64,000 nucleotides of DNA from Xanthomonas chitinilytica (GCF_026107455.2 NZ_JAPCHY010000008.1:1-64000), one strand, 5' to 3'; positions 32,111 to 42,627 are shown, counted from the stretch's first letter. Program-made: numbers and translations. The notes: generated from the letters alone by a model not told the origin.

Positions 32111-33796
32111 TCAGCGGTGGCCGCGTTCCTCGCGGGCGCGGGAACGGCGGTCGAACAGCAGCGCGCTGGCGATGATGCCCAGCCCCAGGATCACCCCCAG
32201 CAGGAACAGCACCATCGCGATCGCCGGGTAGCCGAGCAGGCGGGTGCCGGTATCGACCCGCATCATCAGCGAGGAAGCCAGGATCAGCGCGGCGGTGACG
32301 ATGCCGGCCGCCACCCGGTTGGCGATCTTCTGCAGGCTTTCCATCAGCCGCGATTCCTCCAGCCCGGCCACCCGTACCTGCAGCCGGTTCTCGGCGACCA
32401 GGGCGAGGATGTCGGACAGCTTGCGCGGGCCTTCGCGCAGCAGCTGCTGCACCTCCATCGCCTCGCTGGCGAGATTGGCCGCCGACAGCGACTTCTTCAG
32501 CCGCGCCCGCATCACGTGCTGCAGCTGCCGCTCCACCACCGTGCGCGTGTCCAGCTCCGGCGACAGCTCGCGGCAGACGGTCTCCAGGTTCAGCAGCGCC
32601 TTGCCGAGCAGGCTCAGCTCCGGCGGCGTACGCAGCCCGCTGGCGGTGGCGATGCGCACCAGGTCCAGCACCACGCGGCCTTCGGACAGGGTGCCGTGGG
32701 CGGCGTAGCGGGCGATCATCTGCCCGGTCTCGCGCAGGTAGCGTTCCTCGTCGTAGTCCTCCAGCCGCGTGCTCAGGCCGATGATCTCCTCGGCCACCTC
32801 CTCGCCGCGGCCGTCGACCGCAGCGAACAGCACCTTGAGCAGGCGCTCGCGCAGCCGCGGCGGCACGTGCGCGACCATGCCCAGGTCGAAGATCGCCAGC
32901 CGTCCGTCCGCAGTCACCCGCAGGTTGCCCGGGTGCGGGTCGGCGTGGATCTCGCCGTGCACGAAGATCTGGTCCAGATAGCCGCGGATCAGCGCGCCGG
33001 CCAGCGGCGCCATCGACTGCTCGGTGCGGCGCACGTCGGGGATGGCGTCCACGCGCACGCCCTGCGCCAGCTGCATGGTCAGCACCCGGTGGCTGCTCAG
33101 GTCCCACACCGGCTGCGGCACCCACAGCGAGGCGAACGGCGCCAGGTGCTGGCCGAAGCGGGCCAGGTTCTCGGCCTCGTTGGCGTAGTCCAGCTCGGCC
33201 ATCAGGGTCTTGCTGAACTCGTTGAGCCAGTCGGCCAGGCGCACGCGGCGGCCGATGCTGGTCAGGCGGTCGGCCGCCAGCGCGAAGCTGCGCAGCACGT
33301 CCAGGTCCGAGCGCAGCTGCACGGCCACTTCCGGCTTCTGCACCTTGACCGCGACCGGGGTGCCGTCGCGCAGCGTGGCGCGGTGCACCTGGGCGATCGA
33401 GGCGCAGCCCAGCGGCAACGGTTCGAAGCTGGCGAACAGCTTGGCTACCGGCGCGCCCAGTTCCTGCTCGACGATGGCGCGGATGCGTTCCACCGGCACC
33501 GGCGCCACCTGCTCCTGCATGCGCTCGAGCGCGGTGGCGTACTCGGGCGGGACCATGTCCGGGCGGGTGGACAGCATCTGCCCGAGCTTGACGAAGGTGG
33601 GCCCCAGCGCTTCCAGGTCGCTGACGAACTGTTCCGGATCGCCCTCGGCCGGCACCTCGTGCACCGCGCCGGCATCCAGGTTCATGCCGGAGAACACGCC
33701 GGAATTGCGGTAGCGCAGCAGCAGCCGCAGGATCTGGCTGCGGCGGCTCATGCCGCCGATCGGCGCGGTTTCGGGGGCGACGGGGCTGTTGCTCAA
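32111..33796 (-). CDS. ABC1/UbiB family atypical kinase-like protein
   Basis: 561 residues. A TTG at 33796 follows CGGAG by 6 nt and is the best start; an ATG at 33844 has no ribosome site. Family marks: the KxGQ motif in FVKLGQMLSTRPD, the Ala-rich-loop equivalent GCASIAQVHRA, the ATP-binding Lys in VAVKVQKP, HADPHPGN, and the metal-binding IFDLGM. Two membrane helices end the protein. UbiB relatives support ubiquinone synthesis or lipid distribution. Sequence alone does not say which. Confidence 0.88.
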   Translation of the reverse strand: MSNSPVAPETAPIGGMSRRSQILRLLLRYRNSGVFSGMNLDAGAVHEVPAEGDPEQFVSDLEALGPTFVKLGQMLSTRPDMVPPEYATALERMQEQVAPVPVERIRAIVEQELGAPVAKLFASFEPLPLGCASIAQVHRATLRDGTPVAVKVQKPEVAVQLRSDLDVLRSFALAADRLTSIGRRVRLADWLNEFSKTLMAELDYANEAENLARFGQHLAPFASLWVPQPVWDLSSHRVLTMQLAQGVRVDAIPDVRRTEQSMAPLAGALIRGYLDQIFVHGEIHADPHPGNLRVTADGRLAIFDLGMVAHVPPRLRERLLKVLFAAVDGRGEEVAEEIIGLSTRLEDYDEERYLRETGQMIARYAAHGTLSEGRVVLDLVRIATASGLRTPPELSLLGKALLNLETVCRELSPELDTRTVVERQLQHVMRARLKKSLSAANLASEAMEVQQLLREGPRKLSDILALVAENRLQVRVAGLEESRLMESLQKIANRVAAGIVTAALILASSLMMRVDTGTRLLGYPAIAMVLFLLGVILGLGIIASALLFDRRSRAREERGHR

Positions 33797-33932
33797 GGAC
33801 GGCTCCGGGCAAGGAGAAGTATCGGCCGAGTGTGGCCACGCCACGGTGGTGGTGCGGTGAATGCGCCGGCCTCACCCATCGCGGCCGCGGGATCGGCGAG
33901 AATCCGCTCCTTTCCCGATCCGCGGAACGCCC

Positions 33933-34847
<915 letters not shown>

Positions 34848-34856
34848 GGCCGCGCA

Positions 34857-35525
34857 TCAGTCGCGCTCGAAGCGTTCGATCTCGCGCAGCTGCGCCTGCG
34901 CGCGCGCCAGGTTGCAGCCGGACAGGTCGTCGATCATCCGCCGCAGCCAGGGTGTCGCCGGTGGCCGCCTGGCCCAGCGCCGCGCCAGCCACAGGCTGGC
35001 AACCATCGCCGCCGCACCGAAGGCCAGCGTCAGCCCGAACCATCGCGGCGCCGCGGCGTACAGGTCGAGGCCGAGCCAGCGGTACGCCGCCACCTGCGTG
35101 GCCACCAACCACAGGCACCACCACGGCAGGCCCAGCGCCACTTCGCTGACGGTGGTGAAGCGGCGCAGCCGCGCCAGCTGCCGCAACTGCTCCAGCACCG
35201 GCCCGGTCGCGTGCAGGCGCGCGGCCAGCAGTGCGCGGGTGGCCGATACCCAGATCGCGGCGATGCCGTAGGCATGCAGCGCCAGCCCGGCCGCCAGCAG
35301 GTGCGGGGTCTGTCGGTGCTCGACCCAGAAGCCGGCGGCGAACGCCACCACACCGATCCAGGCCAGCAGCCACAGCAGCTGGCCGATGCCGAACCGGCGC
35401 AGGCGGCGCTGCACCTGCTGCCGGCGCGGTTCGCGCCAGGCCAGCAGCGCCAGCGCCTCGACGCCCTCCAGGTGCAGTTCCTGCCGCTGCCAGGCGGCCT
35501 TGAGGCGTTGCAGTTCGGCGTCCAT
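34857..35525 (-). CDS. membrane protein coupled to an ECF sigma factor
   Basis: 222 residues. The start overlaps the sigma factor stop codon as TGATG, so translation is coupled. Residues 1-40 are a helical cytoplasmic segment, followed by four hydrophobic stretches (around 48-70, 77-96, 130-150 and 163-182) and a cytoplasmic C-terminal helix. This arrangement fits a membrane anti-sigma or partner protein, although no zinc-binding HxxxCxxC of classical ZAS domains is present. Confidence 0.78.
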   Translation of the reverse strand: MDAELQRLKAAWQRQELHLEGVEALALLAWREPRRQQVQRRLRRFGIGQLLWLLAWIGVVAFAAGFWVEHRQTPHLLAAGLALHAYGIAAIWVSATRALLAARLHATGPVLEQLRQLARLRRFTTVSEVALGLPWWCLWLVATQVAAYRWLGLDLYAAAPRWFGLTLAFGAAAMVASLWLARRWARRPPATPWLRRMIDDLSGCNLARAQAQLREIERFERD

Positions 35526-36076
35526 CAGGGTGTCCTCGGCGGGGCGGGGGCATCGAGCTGGCGGCGGATCTGCTGCCGCAGCCGGTGCAGGCGGGTGGCG
35601 ACATTGCCGGGACTCATGCCCAGCACCTCGCCGATCTGGCGGTGGCTGCAGTCGTCCAGCACCAGCAGCATCAGCGCCCGGTCCAGCGGCGGCAGCCGGC
35701 CGATCAGCGCGTGCAGCCGGTGCAGGTCGTCGTGGTCCTGCGCCGGCGCGGCCCGTTCGCCGGCAGCCTCCAGCGGCGCGCGATGGCGTTCGCGCAGGCG
35801 CTGGCTGCGCAGCTGCGAGATCGCCACGTTCAGCGCGATCCGGTACAGCCAGGTGGAGAACTGCGCCCGCGCCGGATCGAAGCCGGCGAACGCGCGCCAG
35901 GCCTGGGCACTGATGTCCTGCACCAGGTCGGCGCGGTCCTGCGGGTCGGCGCAGTAGCCGCGGGCCACCTTCAGCACGATGCCGCGGTGCTGTTGCAGCA
36001 AACCGGCGAAGCGCTGCTGCACCTCGGCGGTGGCCGTTGCGGTGGATGCCGGACGGGGGCTCACGGTGGTCTCCAT
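35525..36076 (-). CDS. RNA polymerase sigma-70 factor, ECF type
   Basis: 183 residues. Region 2 contains DRADLVQDISAQAWRAFAGFD and the promoter-melting FSTWLYRIALNVAISQLR. Region 4 shows LPPLDRALMLLVLDDCSHRQIGEVLGMSPGNVATRLHRLRQQI, a complete helix-turn-helix. The coupled membrane gene downstream is the likely partner or regulator. A diguanylate cyclase gene lies 66 bp upstream in the same direction and may belong to the same unit. Confidence 0.92.
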   Translation of the reverse strand: METTVSPRPASTATATAEVQQRFAGLLQQHRGIVLKVARGYCADPQDRADLVQDISAQAWRAFAGFDPARAQFSTWLYRIALNVAISQLRSQRLRERHRAPLEAAGERAAPAQDHDDLHRLHALIGRLPPLDRALMLLVLDDCSHRQIGEVLGMSPGNVATRLHRLRQQIRRQLDAPAPPRTP

Positions 36077-36142
36077 GCCAGGGTGATTCGCATGGAGGCG
36101 GGAAATATCACAGCGCGGCCGTCGCCGCTGGAGCGATGGCGG

Positions 36143-37684
36143 CTACTCGGCCGCCAGCACCCGGTTCTTGCCGACCCGCTTGGCCGCGTACATCGCACGG
36201 TCGGCGCGCTGCAGCAGCGCCCCGGCGGCCTCCGGCTCCCGCCACTGCGCGGTGCCGGCACTGAAGCTGACGTACACGCGCACGTCCTCGTGCAGGAACG
36301 GGCGCTGCGCCATCGCCCGCTGCAGCCGCTGGGTGATGGCCAGCGCCTCGGAGCGGGGGGTTTCCGGCAACAGCAACACGAACTCGTCGCCGCCCAGCCG
36401 GGCGATGCTGTCGCTGCTGCGCAGCTGGCCCCTGGCCACGGTGACCAGGTGGTGCAGGGCGCGGTCGCCGCCGGCGTGGCCGTGGCTGTCGTTGGTGCGG
36501 TGGAAGTCGTCCAGGTCCAGCAGGGTCACGCACAGCGGTGTTCGCGTGCGTGCGGCGCGTGCCATCTCGCGCTCGAGCAGTTCGTCGAAGCCGCGCCGGT
36601 TGAGCGCGCCGGTCAGCGGATCGGTACGCACCAGCCCGGAGACTTCCTGCAGCTGCTGCTCCAGCAGCTGGATGCGCTGCTCGGCGGCCTCGGCTTCGGC
36701 GCGCGCGCTGGCCAGATGGTCGCGCATCCGCAGCGCCTGTTCCTGCACCCGGCCGGTGTCCTGCAGCACGTCCTGCAGCAGCTGGTTGAGGTCGGCGATG
36801 CTGCGCGCCTGGCGCACCGCCAGCGAGTAGCCGGCGATGCGGTCGTGGTACTCGCCGGTGCTGATCGCCATGCCGTCCACGCGCTCGACGAAATCCACCA
36901 TCAGTTCCTTCATCGCCGCCTTGGATTCGACGATGCCCTGCTTGAGCAGGCCCTGCTTGTAGATCACCTCGCGCAGGTTGCCGCGGGTCTGCTCCACCGA
37001 GGCGGCATCCAGCGGGCCGCCGAGCAGCTCGCGCACCGCGGCGATCTGGCCCTGCAGCCAGCTGCTGTCGTCGAGCAGTTCGCCGATGTTGTCCAGCAGC
37101 AGGTCGAACAGGCTCAGCAGCAGGTCGCGCTGTTCCTGCAGGCCGTCGCTGCGCACCCCGACCTGGTGGCAGAGTTCGCGCAGGCGCTGTTCGATCGTCT
37201 CCAGCGGCCGTCCCGGATGCCAGTCGCGCAGCGCGGCGACCACCTGCTGGGTCTCGCGCTGCAGCTCCGGGCTGTCCTGCAGCAGGCTGGCCAGGGCCAC
37301 GCCCAGGGTGTGGCGCAGCAGGTCGCGCAACCGTGGCGCGTCGCCGCCGGGCGTGCCGGGGGCATCCAGTTCGATGGTGCGGATGTACTTGTCGATCAGC
37401 AGCCGCAGCAGCCGGCCGTAGCGTTCCCAGTCGGCATCGCCGTGCGCGCTCTGCAGGCGCACCCCCATGTCGCCCAGTTCCCCGGGCAGGGTGGCCATAC
37501 CGTGCGCGAACGCGGCCAGCAGCGATTCGGGCTGGCCGATGCCGGCGAACAGGCGCTGCAGCATCGCCGCACTGCCGCCGCTGACCGCCACCGTGCCGGT
37601 GGCCGGCCCCGGCTCGTCCTTCCGCGACAGGATGCGTCCCGGCCCCGGGGTGGGGGAGGACGTCTTGTCGCGGTGATCGGGCAT
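36143..37684 (-). CDS. GGDEF domain diguanylate cyclase
   Basis: 513 residues from the ATG at 37684. The N-terminal about 340 residues are helical with a long coiled coil (for example ALRMRDHLASARAEAEAAEQ) and carry no membrane segment or known sensor. The GGDEF domain spans about 350-510 with an intact active site RLGGDEF and an inhibitory site RxxD (RSSD) five residues before it. It should make cyclic-di-GMP and be product inhibited. The N-terminal half resembles the cytosolic thioredoxin-like or DUF484-type regions only loosely, so input is unknown. Confidence 0.9.
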   Translation of the reverse strand: MPDHRDKTSSPTPGPGRILSRKDEPGPATGTVAVSGGSAAMLQRLFAGIGQPESLLAAFAHGMATLPGELGDMGVRLQSAHGDADWERYGRLLRLLIDKYIRTIELDAPGTPGGDAPRLRDLLRHTLGVALASLLQDSPELQRETQQVVAALRDWHPGRPLETIEQRLRELCHQVGVRSDGLQEQRDLLLSLFDLLLDNIGELLDDSSWLQGQIAAVRELLGGPLDAASVEQTRGNLREVIYKQGLLKQGIVESKAAMKELMVDFVERVDGMAISTGEYHDRIAGYSLAVRQARSIADLNQLLQDVLQDTGRVQEQALRMRDHLASARAEAEAAEQRIQLLEQQLQEVSGLVRTDPLTGALNRRGFDELLEREMARAARTRTPLCVTLLDLDDFHRTNDSHGHAGGDRALHHLVTVARGQLRSSDSIARLGGDEFVLLLPETPRSEALAITQRLQRAMAQRPFLHEDVRVYVSFSAGTAQWREPEAAGALLQRADRAMYAAKRVGKNRVLAAE

Positions 37685-37821
37685 GGTGGGTCCTGGATCT
37701 GGGCGGGGTGGCCGCGGGTGCGGGCCTGCGCCCCGGCGGCGGTGGTATTGGACCCTGATTATCGGCAAGGTGGCAGGGGGCTTGAGCCAGCTACCCGGGC
37801 TGGCGGCAGCGAGGAGGCAGG

Positions 37822-38454
37822 ATGAGGATATTGCTGTTGGGGGCGAGCGGCCTGGTCGGTGGCCGGGTGCTGGCGGCGCTGCTGGCCGATCCGCGGTGCG
37901 GCCAGGTGCTGGCGCCGAGCCGGCGACCGCTGGCCGTCAGCGATGGACGCCTGCACAACCAGGTGTTCGATTTCGCGCAGCTGCCGTCGCAGGCGGCGCA
38001 GTGGCAGGTGGACGCGGCGATCTGCGCGCTGGGCAGCACGCTGCGCCAGGCCGGCTCGCGCGAGGCCTTCTGGCAGGTGGACCACGACTATCCGCTGCAG
38101 GCGGCGCAGGCGCTGCGCCGCCAGGGCACGCGCGGGTTCGTGCTGAATTCGGCGATGGGCGCCGACCCGGACTCGCGCTTCTTCTACAACCGGGTCAAGG
38201 GCGAACTGGAACGCGACCTGCGCGCGCTGGACTTCGAATCGCTGACGCTGGTGAGGCCGGGCCTGATCGGCGGGCAGCGGCAGGTGCGGCGTCCGGGCGA
38301 GCACCTGGCCGGGCAGCTGCTGGGCGTGCTGGGGCCGCTGCTGCCGCGCCGCTACCGGATCAACCCGGCCGAGCGCATCGCCGCGGCGATGGTGGAGGCG
38401 GCGCTGCAGTTGCGGCCGGGCGTGCGGGTGATCGATTCGGCGCAGCTGGCATAG
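37822..38454 (+). CDS. NAD(P)-binding atypical SDR protein
   Basis: 210 residues. Rossmann motif at the start (ILLLGASGLVGGRVL) and an atypical SDR pattern with AICALGSTLRQAGSREAFWQVDHDYPLQAA, FVLNSAMGADPDSRFFYNRVKGELE and LVRPGLIGG. It matches small oxidoreductases of the HTATIP2/Rossmann type. The Tyr-x-x-x-Lys equivalent is YNRVK. The partner substrate is unknown. The gene stands alone. Confidence 0.85.
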   Translation: MRILLLGASGLVGGRVLAALLADPRCGQVLAPSRRPLAVSDGRLHNQVFDFAQLPSQAAQWQVDAAICALGSTLRQAGSREAFWQVDHDYPLQAAQALRRQGTRGFVLNSAMGADPDSRFFYNRVKGELERDLRALDFESLTLVRPGLIGGQRQVRRPGEHLAGQLLGVLGPLLPRRYRINPAERIAAAMVEAALQLRPGVRVIDSAQLA

Positions 38455-38583
38455 CCGTGGCCGGTGCCTGCCGGCGCCGTTTCGCGCGCGCTGGCCGGCC
38501 GCTCGTGGCCGGGCGCGGGAAATCCGCCACAGGTACCGGTGCGTGCGCATCCGGGCAGCATACGCCGCGCGGGCGGCCGCGCC

Positions 38584-39345
38584 TCAGCCGGGCAGGGCCT
38601 GGCCGCCGTCCACCGCCAGCACCTGCCCGGTGATCCAGCGCGCCTGCGGCGAGGCCAGGAACAGCGCCGCCTCGGCCACGTCCTCGACCCGGCCGAAGCC
38701 GCCGAACGGGATGCTGTCGCGCACCTGCCGGTACAGCGCCGGCTCTTCGTCGCGGCGACGCTCCCACAGCCCGCCCGGGAATTCGATCGAGCCGGGCGCG
38801 ATGGCGTTGACGCGGATGCGTTCGCGCGCCAGCTCGGTGGCCAGCGTCACCGTGTAGTAGTTCAGCGCCGCCTTGGCCGCGGAATACGCGGCCGCGCGCG
38901 GGGTGGGGCGCAGCGCGTTGATCGAACTGATGTTGAGGATCGCCGGTGCCGGGCTGCGGCGCAGGTGCGGCAACGCGGCGCGGTTGCAGCGCACCGCCGC
39001 CATCAGGTCGATGTCGAAGCCGGCCTGCCAGCTGGCGTCGTCCACGCCGTTGCCGTAGCCCGAGGCGTTGTTGACCACCACGTCGATGCCGCCCAGCGCG
39101 GCGGCGGCGGCTTCCACCCACTGCACGATCTGCGTCGGCTCGGACAGGTCGCAGGCCTGCCAGTGCGGTGCCTGCCCGAACCGGCCCAGTCCGTCGGCAG
39201 CCTGCTGCAGGGCCGCGGTGCCGCGCGCGCACAGCGACAGCCGCGCGCCGGCGCGGGCGAAGGCGGTGGCGATGGCCAGGCCGATGCCGCGGCTGCCGCC
39301 GGCGACCAGCACCCGGGTGCCGGCCAGGGAAGGTGCGTCGTTCAT
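38584..39345 (-). CDS. short-chain dehydrogenase/reductase
   Basis: 253 residues. NAD(P) site VLVAGGSRGIGLAIATAF, NNAS in VVVNNASG, catalytic Ser in LNISSINALR, and Tyr/Lys in AYSAAKAALNYYTV, followed by VNAIAPGSIEFPGG. This is a complete classical SDR with the conserved final part QARWITGQVLAVDGGQ. Substrate cannot be deduced. Confidence 0.92.
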   Translation of the reverse strand: MNDAPSLAGTRVLVAGGSRGIGLAIATAFARAGARLSLCARGTAALQQAADGLGRFGQAPHWQACDLSEPTQIVQWVEAAAAALGGIDVVVNNASGYGNGVDDASWQAGFDIDLMAAVRCNRAALPHLRRSPAPAILNISSINALRPTPRAAAYSAAKAALNYYTVTLATELARERIRVNAIAPGSIEFPGGLWERRRDEEPALYRQVRDSIPFGGFGRVEDVAEAALFLASPQARWITGQVLAVDGGQALPG

Positions 39346-39397
39346 GCGTGATCCGGTGGTGGGGGAACGGGCGCCATTATCGCCGCCGCGCGCCGGC

Positions 39398-39784
39398 TCA
39401 CTCCCAGGTGTTGGGAACCGCGCCCTGCTCGGGGTGGCGCATGCGCACCACGCAGAAACGGTGGCCGGTGGGCGCTTCCATCACCCACCAGCGCTTGACG
39501 AAGCCGATGCGGCGGGCGCCGAGCGCCTCCAGCCGGTCGGCCTCGGCATCGATGTCGTCGCTCTCGATGTCCAGGTGCACGCGCGAGGGATGGCCGACCT
39601 TCTGCACCTCGACGTGCAGGGCCGCCGGGGTGCCCTTCAGCTCGGCGTACTGCGCGCCGTCGTCCTCGGTGTAGCCGGGTTCGGCGGTCCAGCCCAGCGC
39701 CGCGCTCCAGAAGCGCGCGGCTTCGTCGCTGTCGGTGTCCTGGCAATCGATGATGAAGCCGGCCAGGCGGCTGCGATGGCTCAT
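39398..39784 (-). CDS. glyoxalase/VOC superfamily protein (128 aa)
   Basis: The ATG at 39784 gives an N-terminus (SRLAGFIIDCQD) typical of VOC proteins. Two beta-alpha-beta-beta units follow, with AARFWSAALGWTA, RVHLDIESDDIDAEADRLEALGA and APTGHRFCVVR. The putative metal ligands are His and Glu residues in LHVEVQ, RVHLD and HRFCV. Function unknown. It is next to the SDR gene in the same direction (52 bp away), so the two may act together. Confidence 0.85.
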   Translation of the reverse strand: MSHRSRLAGFIIDCQDTDSDEAARFWSAALGWTAEPGYTEDDGAQYAELKGTPAALHVEVQKVGHPSRVHLDIESDDIDAEADRLEALGARRIGFVKRWWVMEAPTGHRFCVVRMRHPEQGAVPNTWE

Positions 39785-39906
39785 GGCAATACTCCAGGCG
39801 GAAGGGCGCAGCTTACTGCGGCACCACGGCGGCGGATATCGCACTGCCGCAAGCTCTGTTTTCGCTCAGCCGGCCCGTTGGCCGATCTCCCCGGCGGCAG
39901 CCGCGG

Positions 39907-40374
39907 TCAGGAACGCGCCTGCTTCGTGAACTCGGCGAAGATCGCCAGGGTTTCCGGGCTGACGTGGTGCTCGATGCCTTCCGAATCCCGGCGCGCGATG
40001 TCCTCCGGCACGCCGAGGGCGAGCAGGAATTCCTCCACCGTGCGATGGCGTTCGCGGCTGGCGCTGGCCAGCGCCTCCCCGGCCTCGGTCAGGAACACCC
40101 CGCGGTAGCGGCGCTGCATCGCATAGCCTTCGCGCACCAGCCGCTTGAGCATCTTGGCCACGGTCGGCTGGGCCACGCCCAGGCGCTCGGCGATATCCAC
40201 CTGGCGCGCTTCGCCGGCATGCGCGATCAGGTCCGAGATCAGTTCGACGTAGTCCTCTATCAGCTCCAGCCGATGCGCTTCGCGGACCTGGCGGAAGCTC
40301 TCCACCTGCACCTCGGCGTCGAGCAGTGCGGGAGGGGCAGAGGGCATCCGGGGGTTGCGCGGGTTGCTGGACAT
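39907..40374 (-). CDS. mntR: DtxR-family manganese-responsive transcriptional regulator
   Basis: 155 residues from the ATG at 40374; an ATG at 40401 would add nine residues and has no better ribosome site. The winged helix is in [31 protein letters not shown]. The metal-binding domain includes [18 protein letters not shown] and [31 protein letters not shown], with the His, Glu and Asp ligands of MntR. It should repress manganese uptake genes when manganese is high. No mntH or mntP gene lies in the window. Confidence 0.88.
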   Translation of the reverse strand: MSSNPRNPRMPSAPPALLDAEVQVESFRQVREAHRLELIEDYVELISDLIAHAGEARQVDIAERLGVAQPTVAKMLKRLVREGYAMQRRYRGVFLTEAGEALASASRERHRTVEEFLLALGVPEDIARRDSEGIEHHVSPETLAIFAEFTKQARS

Positions 40375-40659
40375 GGGCAGGAAGAGGTTGGGAACGCGCA
40401 TTGTCGCCGATCGCGATCGGTGGCGTGCGAACGGCCGCGAGCGCGCTGCGGTCGGCGCGGACCTTCCCGCGGGCGTTGCCGCCCGGCTCGCTGCGGGCCC
40501 GCGCATCGGTCGTCTCACCGACGATGCCGACCCCATGCTGTTGCCGGGCGCGATGTTCGCGGCCGCGCCCGCGATCCGGGAACGGTGGAAGCAGGCTGCG
40601 TGGCGATTCTCCGCATCCGGCTGCCGGCTTGCCGGAAAGGTCCGGCACCGGCGCTGCCG

Positions 40660-41079
40660 TCATCCGATCATGGCGGCAAGCAGGCGCAGCGCCCAGTACG
40701 CGCCGATGAGCATCTGCACGGCAAAGGCGAGGAAGCGGATGTTGACCGCCAGCGCGCCCGACGAAGCCAGGTGCGCGCAGGATTGCAGCAGCCGCGCGGC
40801 GAGCAGCGTGTAGGCCAGCGGGTCGGTGATGCCGGTGTGACCGGCGACCAGCGCCACCAGCAGCAGGCCACCGGACACCGGCAGCGATTCGATGCAGTTG
40901 GCGTGGGCACGCGCCAGCCGCTGCATGAAGGGCGAAAGGTTGGCGTTGTCCGGCGTGAACGCGGTGGCCGCGACCTGGCCGCTGGCCACCAGCTTCACCC
41001 GCAGGATCTCCATGACGATCAACAGGAGCAGGGTCCAGGCGATGAAACCGGTCAAGGCGATGGCGCTCGGGTGGGACAT
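40660..41079 (-). CDS. MAPEG family membrane protein (139 aa)
   Basis: Four hydrophobic helices. The family marks are ALTGFIAWTLLLLIVMEILRV at the start, the segment RLARAHANCIESLPVSGGLL (the conserved RAHxNxxE motif) and QSCAHL. MAPEG proteins in animals handle eicosanoids and glutathione. Bacterial members are of unknown function. The ATG at 41079 follows a GGAG-poor leader but is the only start placing the first helix correctly. Confidence 0.88.
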   Translation of the reverse strand: MSHPSAIALTGFIAWTLLLLIVMEILRVKLVASGQVAATAFTPDNANLSPFMQRLARAHANCIESLPVSGGLLLVALVAGHTGITDPLAYTLLAARLLQSCAHLASSGALAVNIRFLAFAVQMLIGAYWALRLLAAMIG

Positions 41080-41434
41080 GCTGGGCTCCGTGGCGGGAAA
41101 GGTGGAAATGCCGGTCCGGGCGATCCGTCCGGATGGCGGCAACCCGGATGACGCGTGTTTGCCGCGCAGCTTCCATGCCGTCACGCGCCGTGCGCCGGAC
41201 ACGATCCGTCAGGCGGGGCGTCGCCGCAAGCTCCGCCGCCCGTCCGCGACGGCGCCGACCATTGCGTGGATCCCCGGTTGGAATCGGCGTCGATGCGAGG
41301 CGCATAGGCATCGTCGCCCATCGCAGGTGCCGGCGAACGCCTTCGATTCCGATAGCGGGCCGGGCCGAGGAGACAGGACGCCGCTGCGCCCCACGCGCGC
41401 CCGGCCGGGGGCGGATGCCGGCCATCGCCTTCGG
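41080..41434. other. intergenic region, no gene seen
   Basis: About 355 bp with open frames on both strands but no start, ribosome site or protein-like character. No terminator or repeat is obvious. Confidence 0.4.
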
Positions 41435-41863
41435 TCAGGCTTCGTGGCCGGAATTGCGCCCTGGCCTGCCGATCCTCGCCGCCACCGCCCGTACCGGGAA
41501 ATGGCAGGCGAGCAGCGCCCCGGCGCCGAGCGCGAGCACCAGGGACGTGCGGTAGGGCGTCGAGGACAGGCCGGGAAACCAGTACGCGCTCCAGATTCCC
41601 AGGCAGGCCAACGTCACCCCCCACTGTGTCCTTTTCCGCGAACACAGGACCCGGGCGACGCCGTTTGCCGTTGCCAGCAACAACAGCAGGTACATGCCGT
41701 AGTGGAGGCCGATGCCGAACGCGATGTCGCGCCGCGGCGGTCCCCGCAAACAGCGCACGCCGTGCCATGCCAGTTGGTAGGTCGCCACGAACAACAGCGC
41801 CTGGGCCGCCGTCCACGCGGCCATCCTGCCCAGGACGGCGAACACACCCATGTCACGCCGCAT
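41435..41863 (-). CDS. small integral membrane protein (142 aa)
   Basis: From the ATG at 41863, which overlaps the previous gene by 11 bp and so suggests coupling. Four hydrophobic helices are predicted, around residues 14-33, 45-60, 75-92 and 102-125 (for example GLHYGMYLLLLLATANGVAR). The remainder is basic. No family recognised. The function probably belongs with the overlapping membrane gene. Confidence 0.65.
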   Translation of the reverse strand: MRRDMGVFAVLGRMAAWTAAQALLFVATYQLAWHGVRCLRGPPRRDIAFGIGLHYGMYLLLLLATANGVARVLCSRKRTQWGVTLACLGIWSAYWFPGLSSTPYRTSLVLALGAGALLACHFPVRAVAARIGRPGRNSGHEA

Positions 41864-42311
41864 CGGGACCGCCGTTTGCGGTGTCCCGCCGCGATCGGGA
41901 AGGGCCGCGGGGGTCGAAGCGCGCACCGACGGTGGAGAAATGGGCCAGCGCGAGGATGCCGCCCCAGAGCAGGCTGGCGACCTCGAACAGCGCGCTGGCC
42001 GGTGCGGAGGAAAGCGAGGCGCCGCCGAGGAGGATCAGGCCGATCGTGAGCGCGGTCGTGGCCAGCGACAGCGTGCGCGCCCAGCGCTTGAACCAGAACA
42101 GGCCGACGTAGCCGCAGACGCCGGCGAGGAAGAGCGGCAGCACGATGGCCAGCGCGGACCAGGGGTTTTGCAGCAGCGGCGACGCCGGTTCGTCGGCATA
42201 GGCTTGGGCCAGCGCCGGGGAATAGCCGCCGGGCAGGAAACTGGCGACGACGGCTGCGGCCAGGACGATGGCGTACAGCGCGAGGAGCTGGCGGAACCGT
42301 TTTTCCGTCAT
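41853..42311 (-). CDS. membrane protein, four helices (152 aa)
   Basis: From the ATG at 42311 (MTEKRFRQLLALY). Helices are predicted at about 9-28, 46-69, 77-100 and 108-128. A loop rich in Tyr and Asp lies between the first two (SPALAQAYADEPASP). The C-terminus is polar and overlaps the next gene. This pattern is common to small uncharacterised inner-membrane proteins of the group. No family recognised. Confidence 0.7.
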   Translation of the reverse strand: MTEKRFRQLLALYAIVLAAAVVASFLPGGYSPALAQAYADEPASPLLQNPWSALAIVLPLFLAGVCGYVGLFWFKRWARTLSLATTALTIGLILLGGASLSSAPASALFEVASLLWGGILALAHFSTVGARFDPRGPSRSRRDTANGGPDAA

Positions 42312-42393
42312 GCGCGACGATGCCCCCACGGCGCCGGTGTGCGCAGCGCCCGCGGTGCGGACGGAGGCATGCGGGGAGGCTGGCAACGCGGGA

Positions 42394-42627
42394 TCACGAC
42401 AGCCTCTTCCAGCCGTGGTCGCTGTCGATCCTGGCCAGAGTCTCCTTCGCCGCGTAGTACCTGATCAGGCCGCAGTCCTTGCAGACCACGGCCTTCATCC
42501 TGGCGCTGCTGAAGATGCCGCTGGCTCCCGGCAGCAGGTCCGGGCCATGGCTGCCCCGGGTCCCGATGTTGTCGCGGACGTACAGGCGGGTGCCATCGCA
42601 TTCGGGGCAGGGCGTGCTGATGGGCAT
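42394..42627 (-). CDS. small zinc-ribbon protein (77 aa)
   Basis: From the ATG at 42627. CPEC (residues 7-10) and CKDC (53-56) form one zinc ribbon with an inserted glycine-rich loop of about 40 residues (SHGPDLLPGASGIF). The C-terminal YYAAKETLAR resembles nucleic-acid-binding or ferredoxin-like zinc ribbons. It is small, cytosolic and of unknown role. Confidence 0.75.
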   Translation of the reverse strand: MPISTPCPECDGTRLYVRDNIGTRGSHGPDLLPGASGIFSSARMKAVVCKDCGLIRYYAAKETLARIDSDHGWKRLS

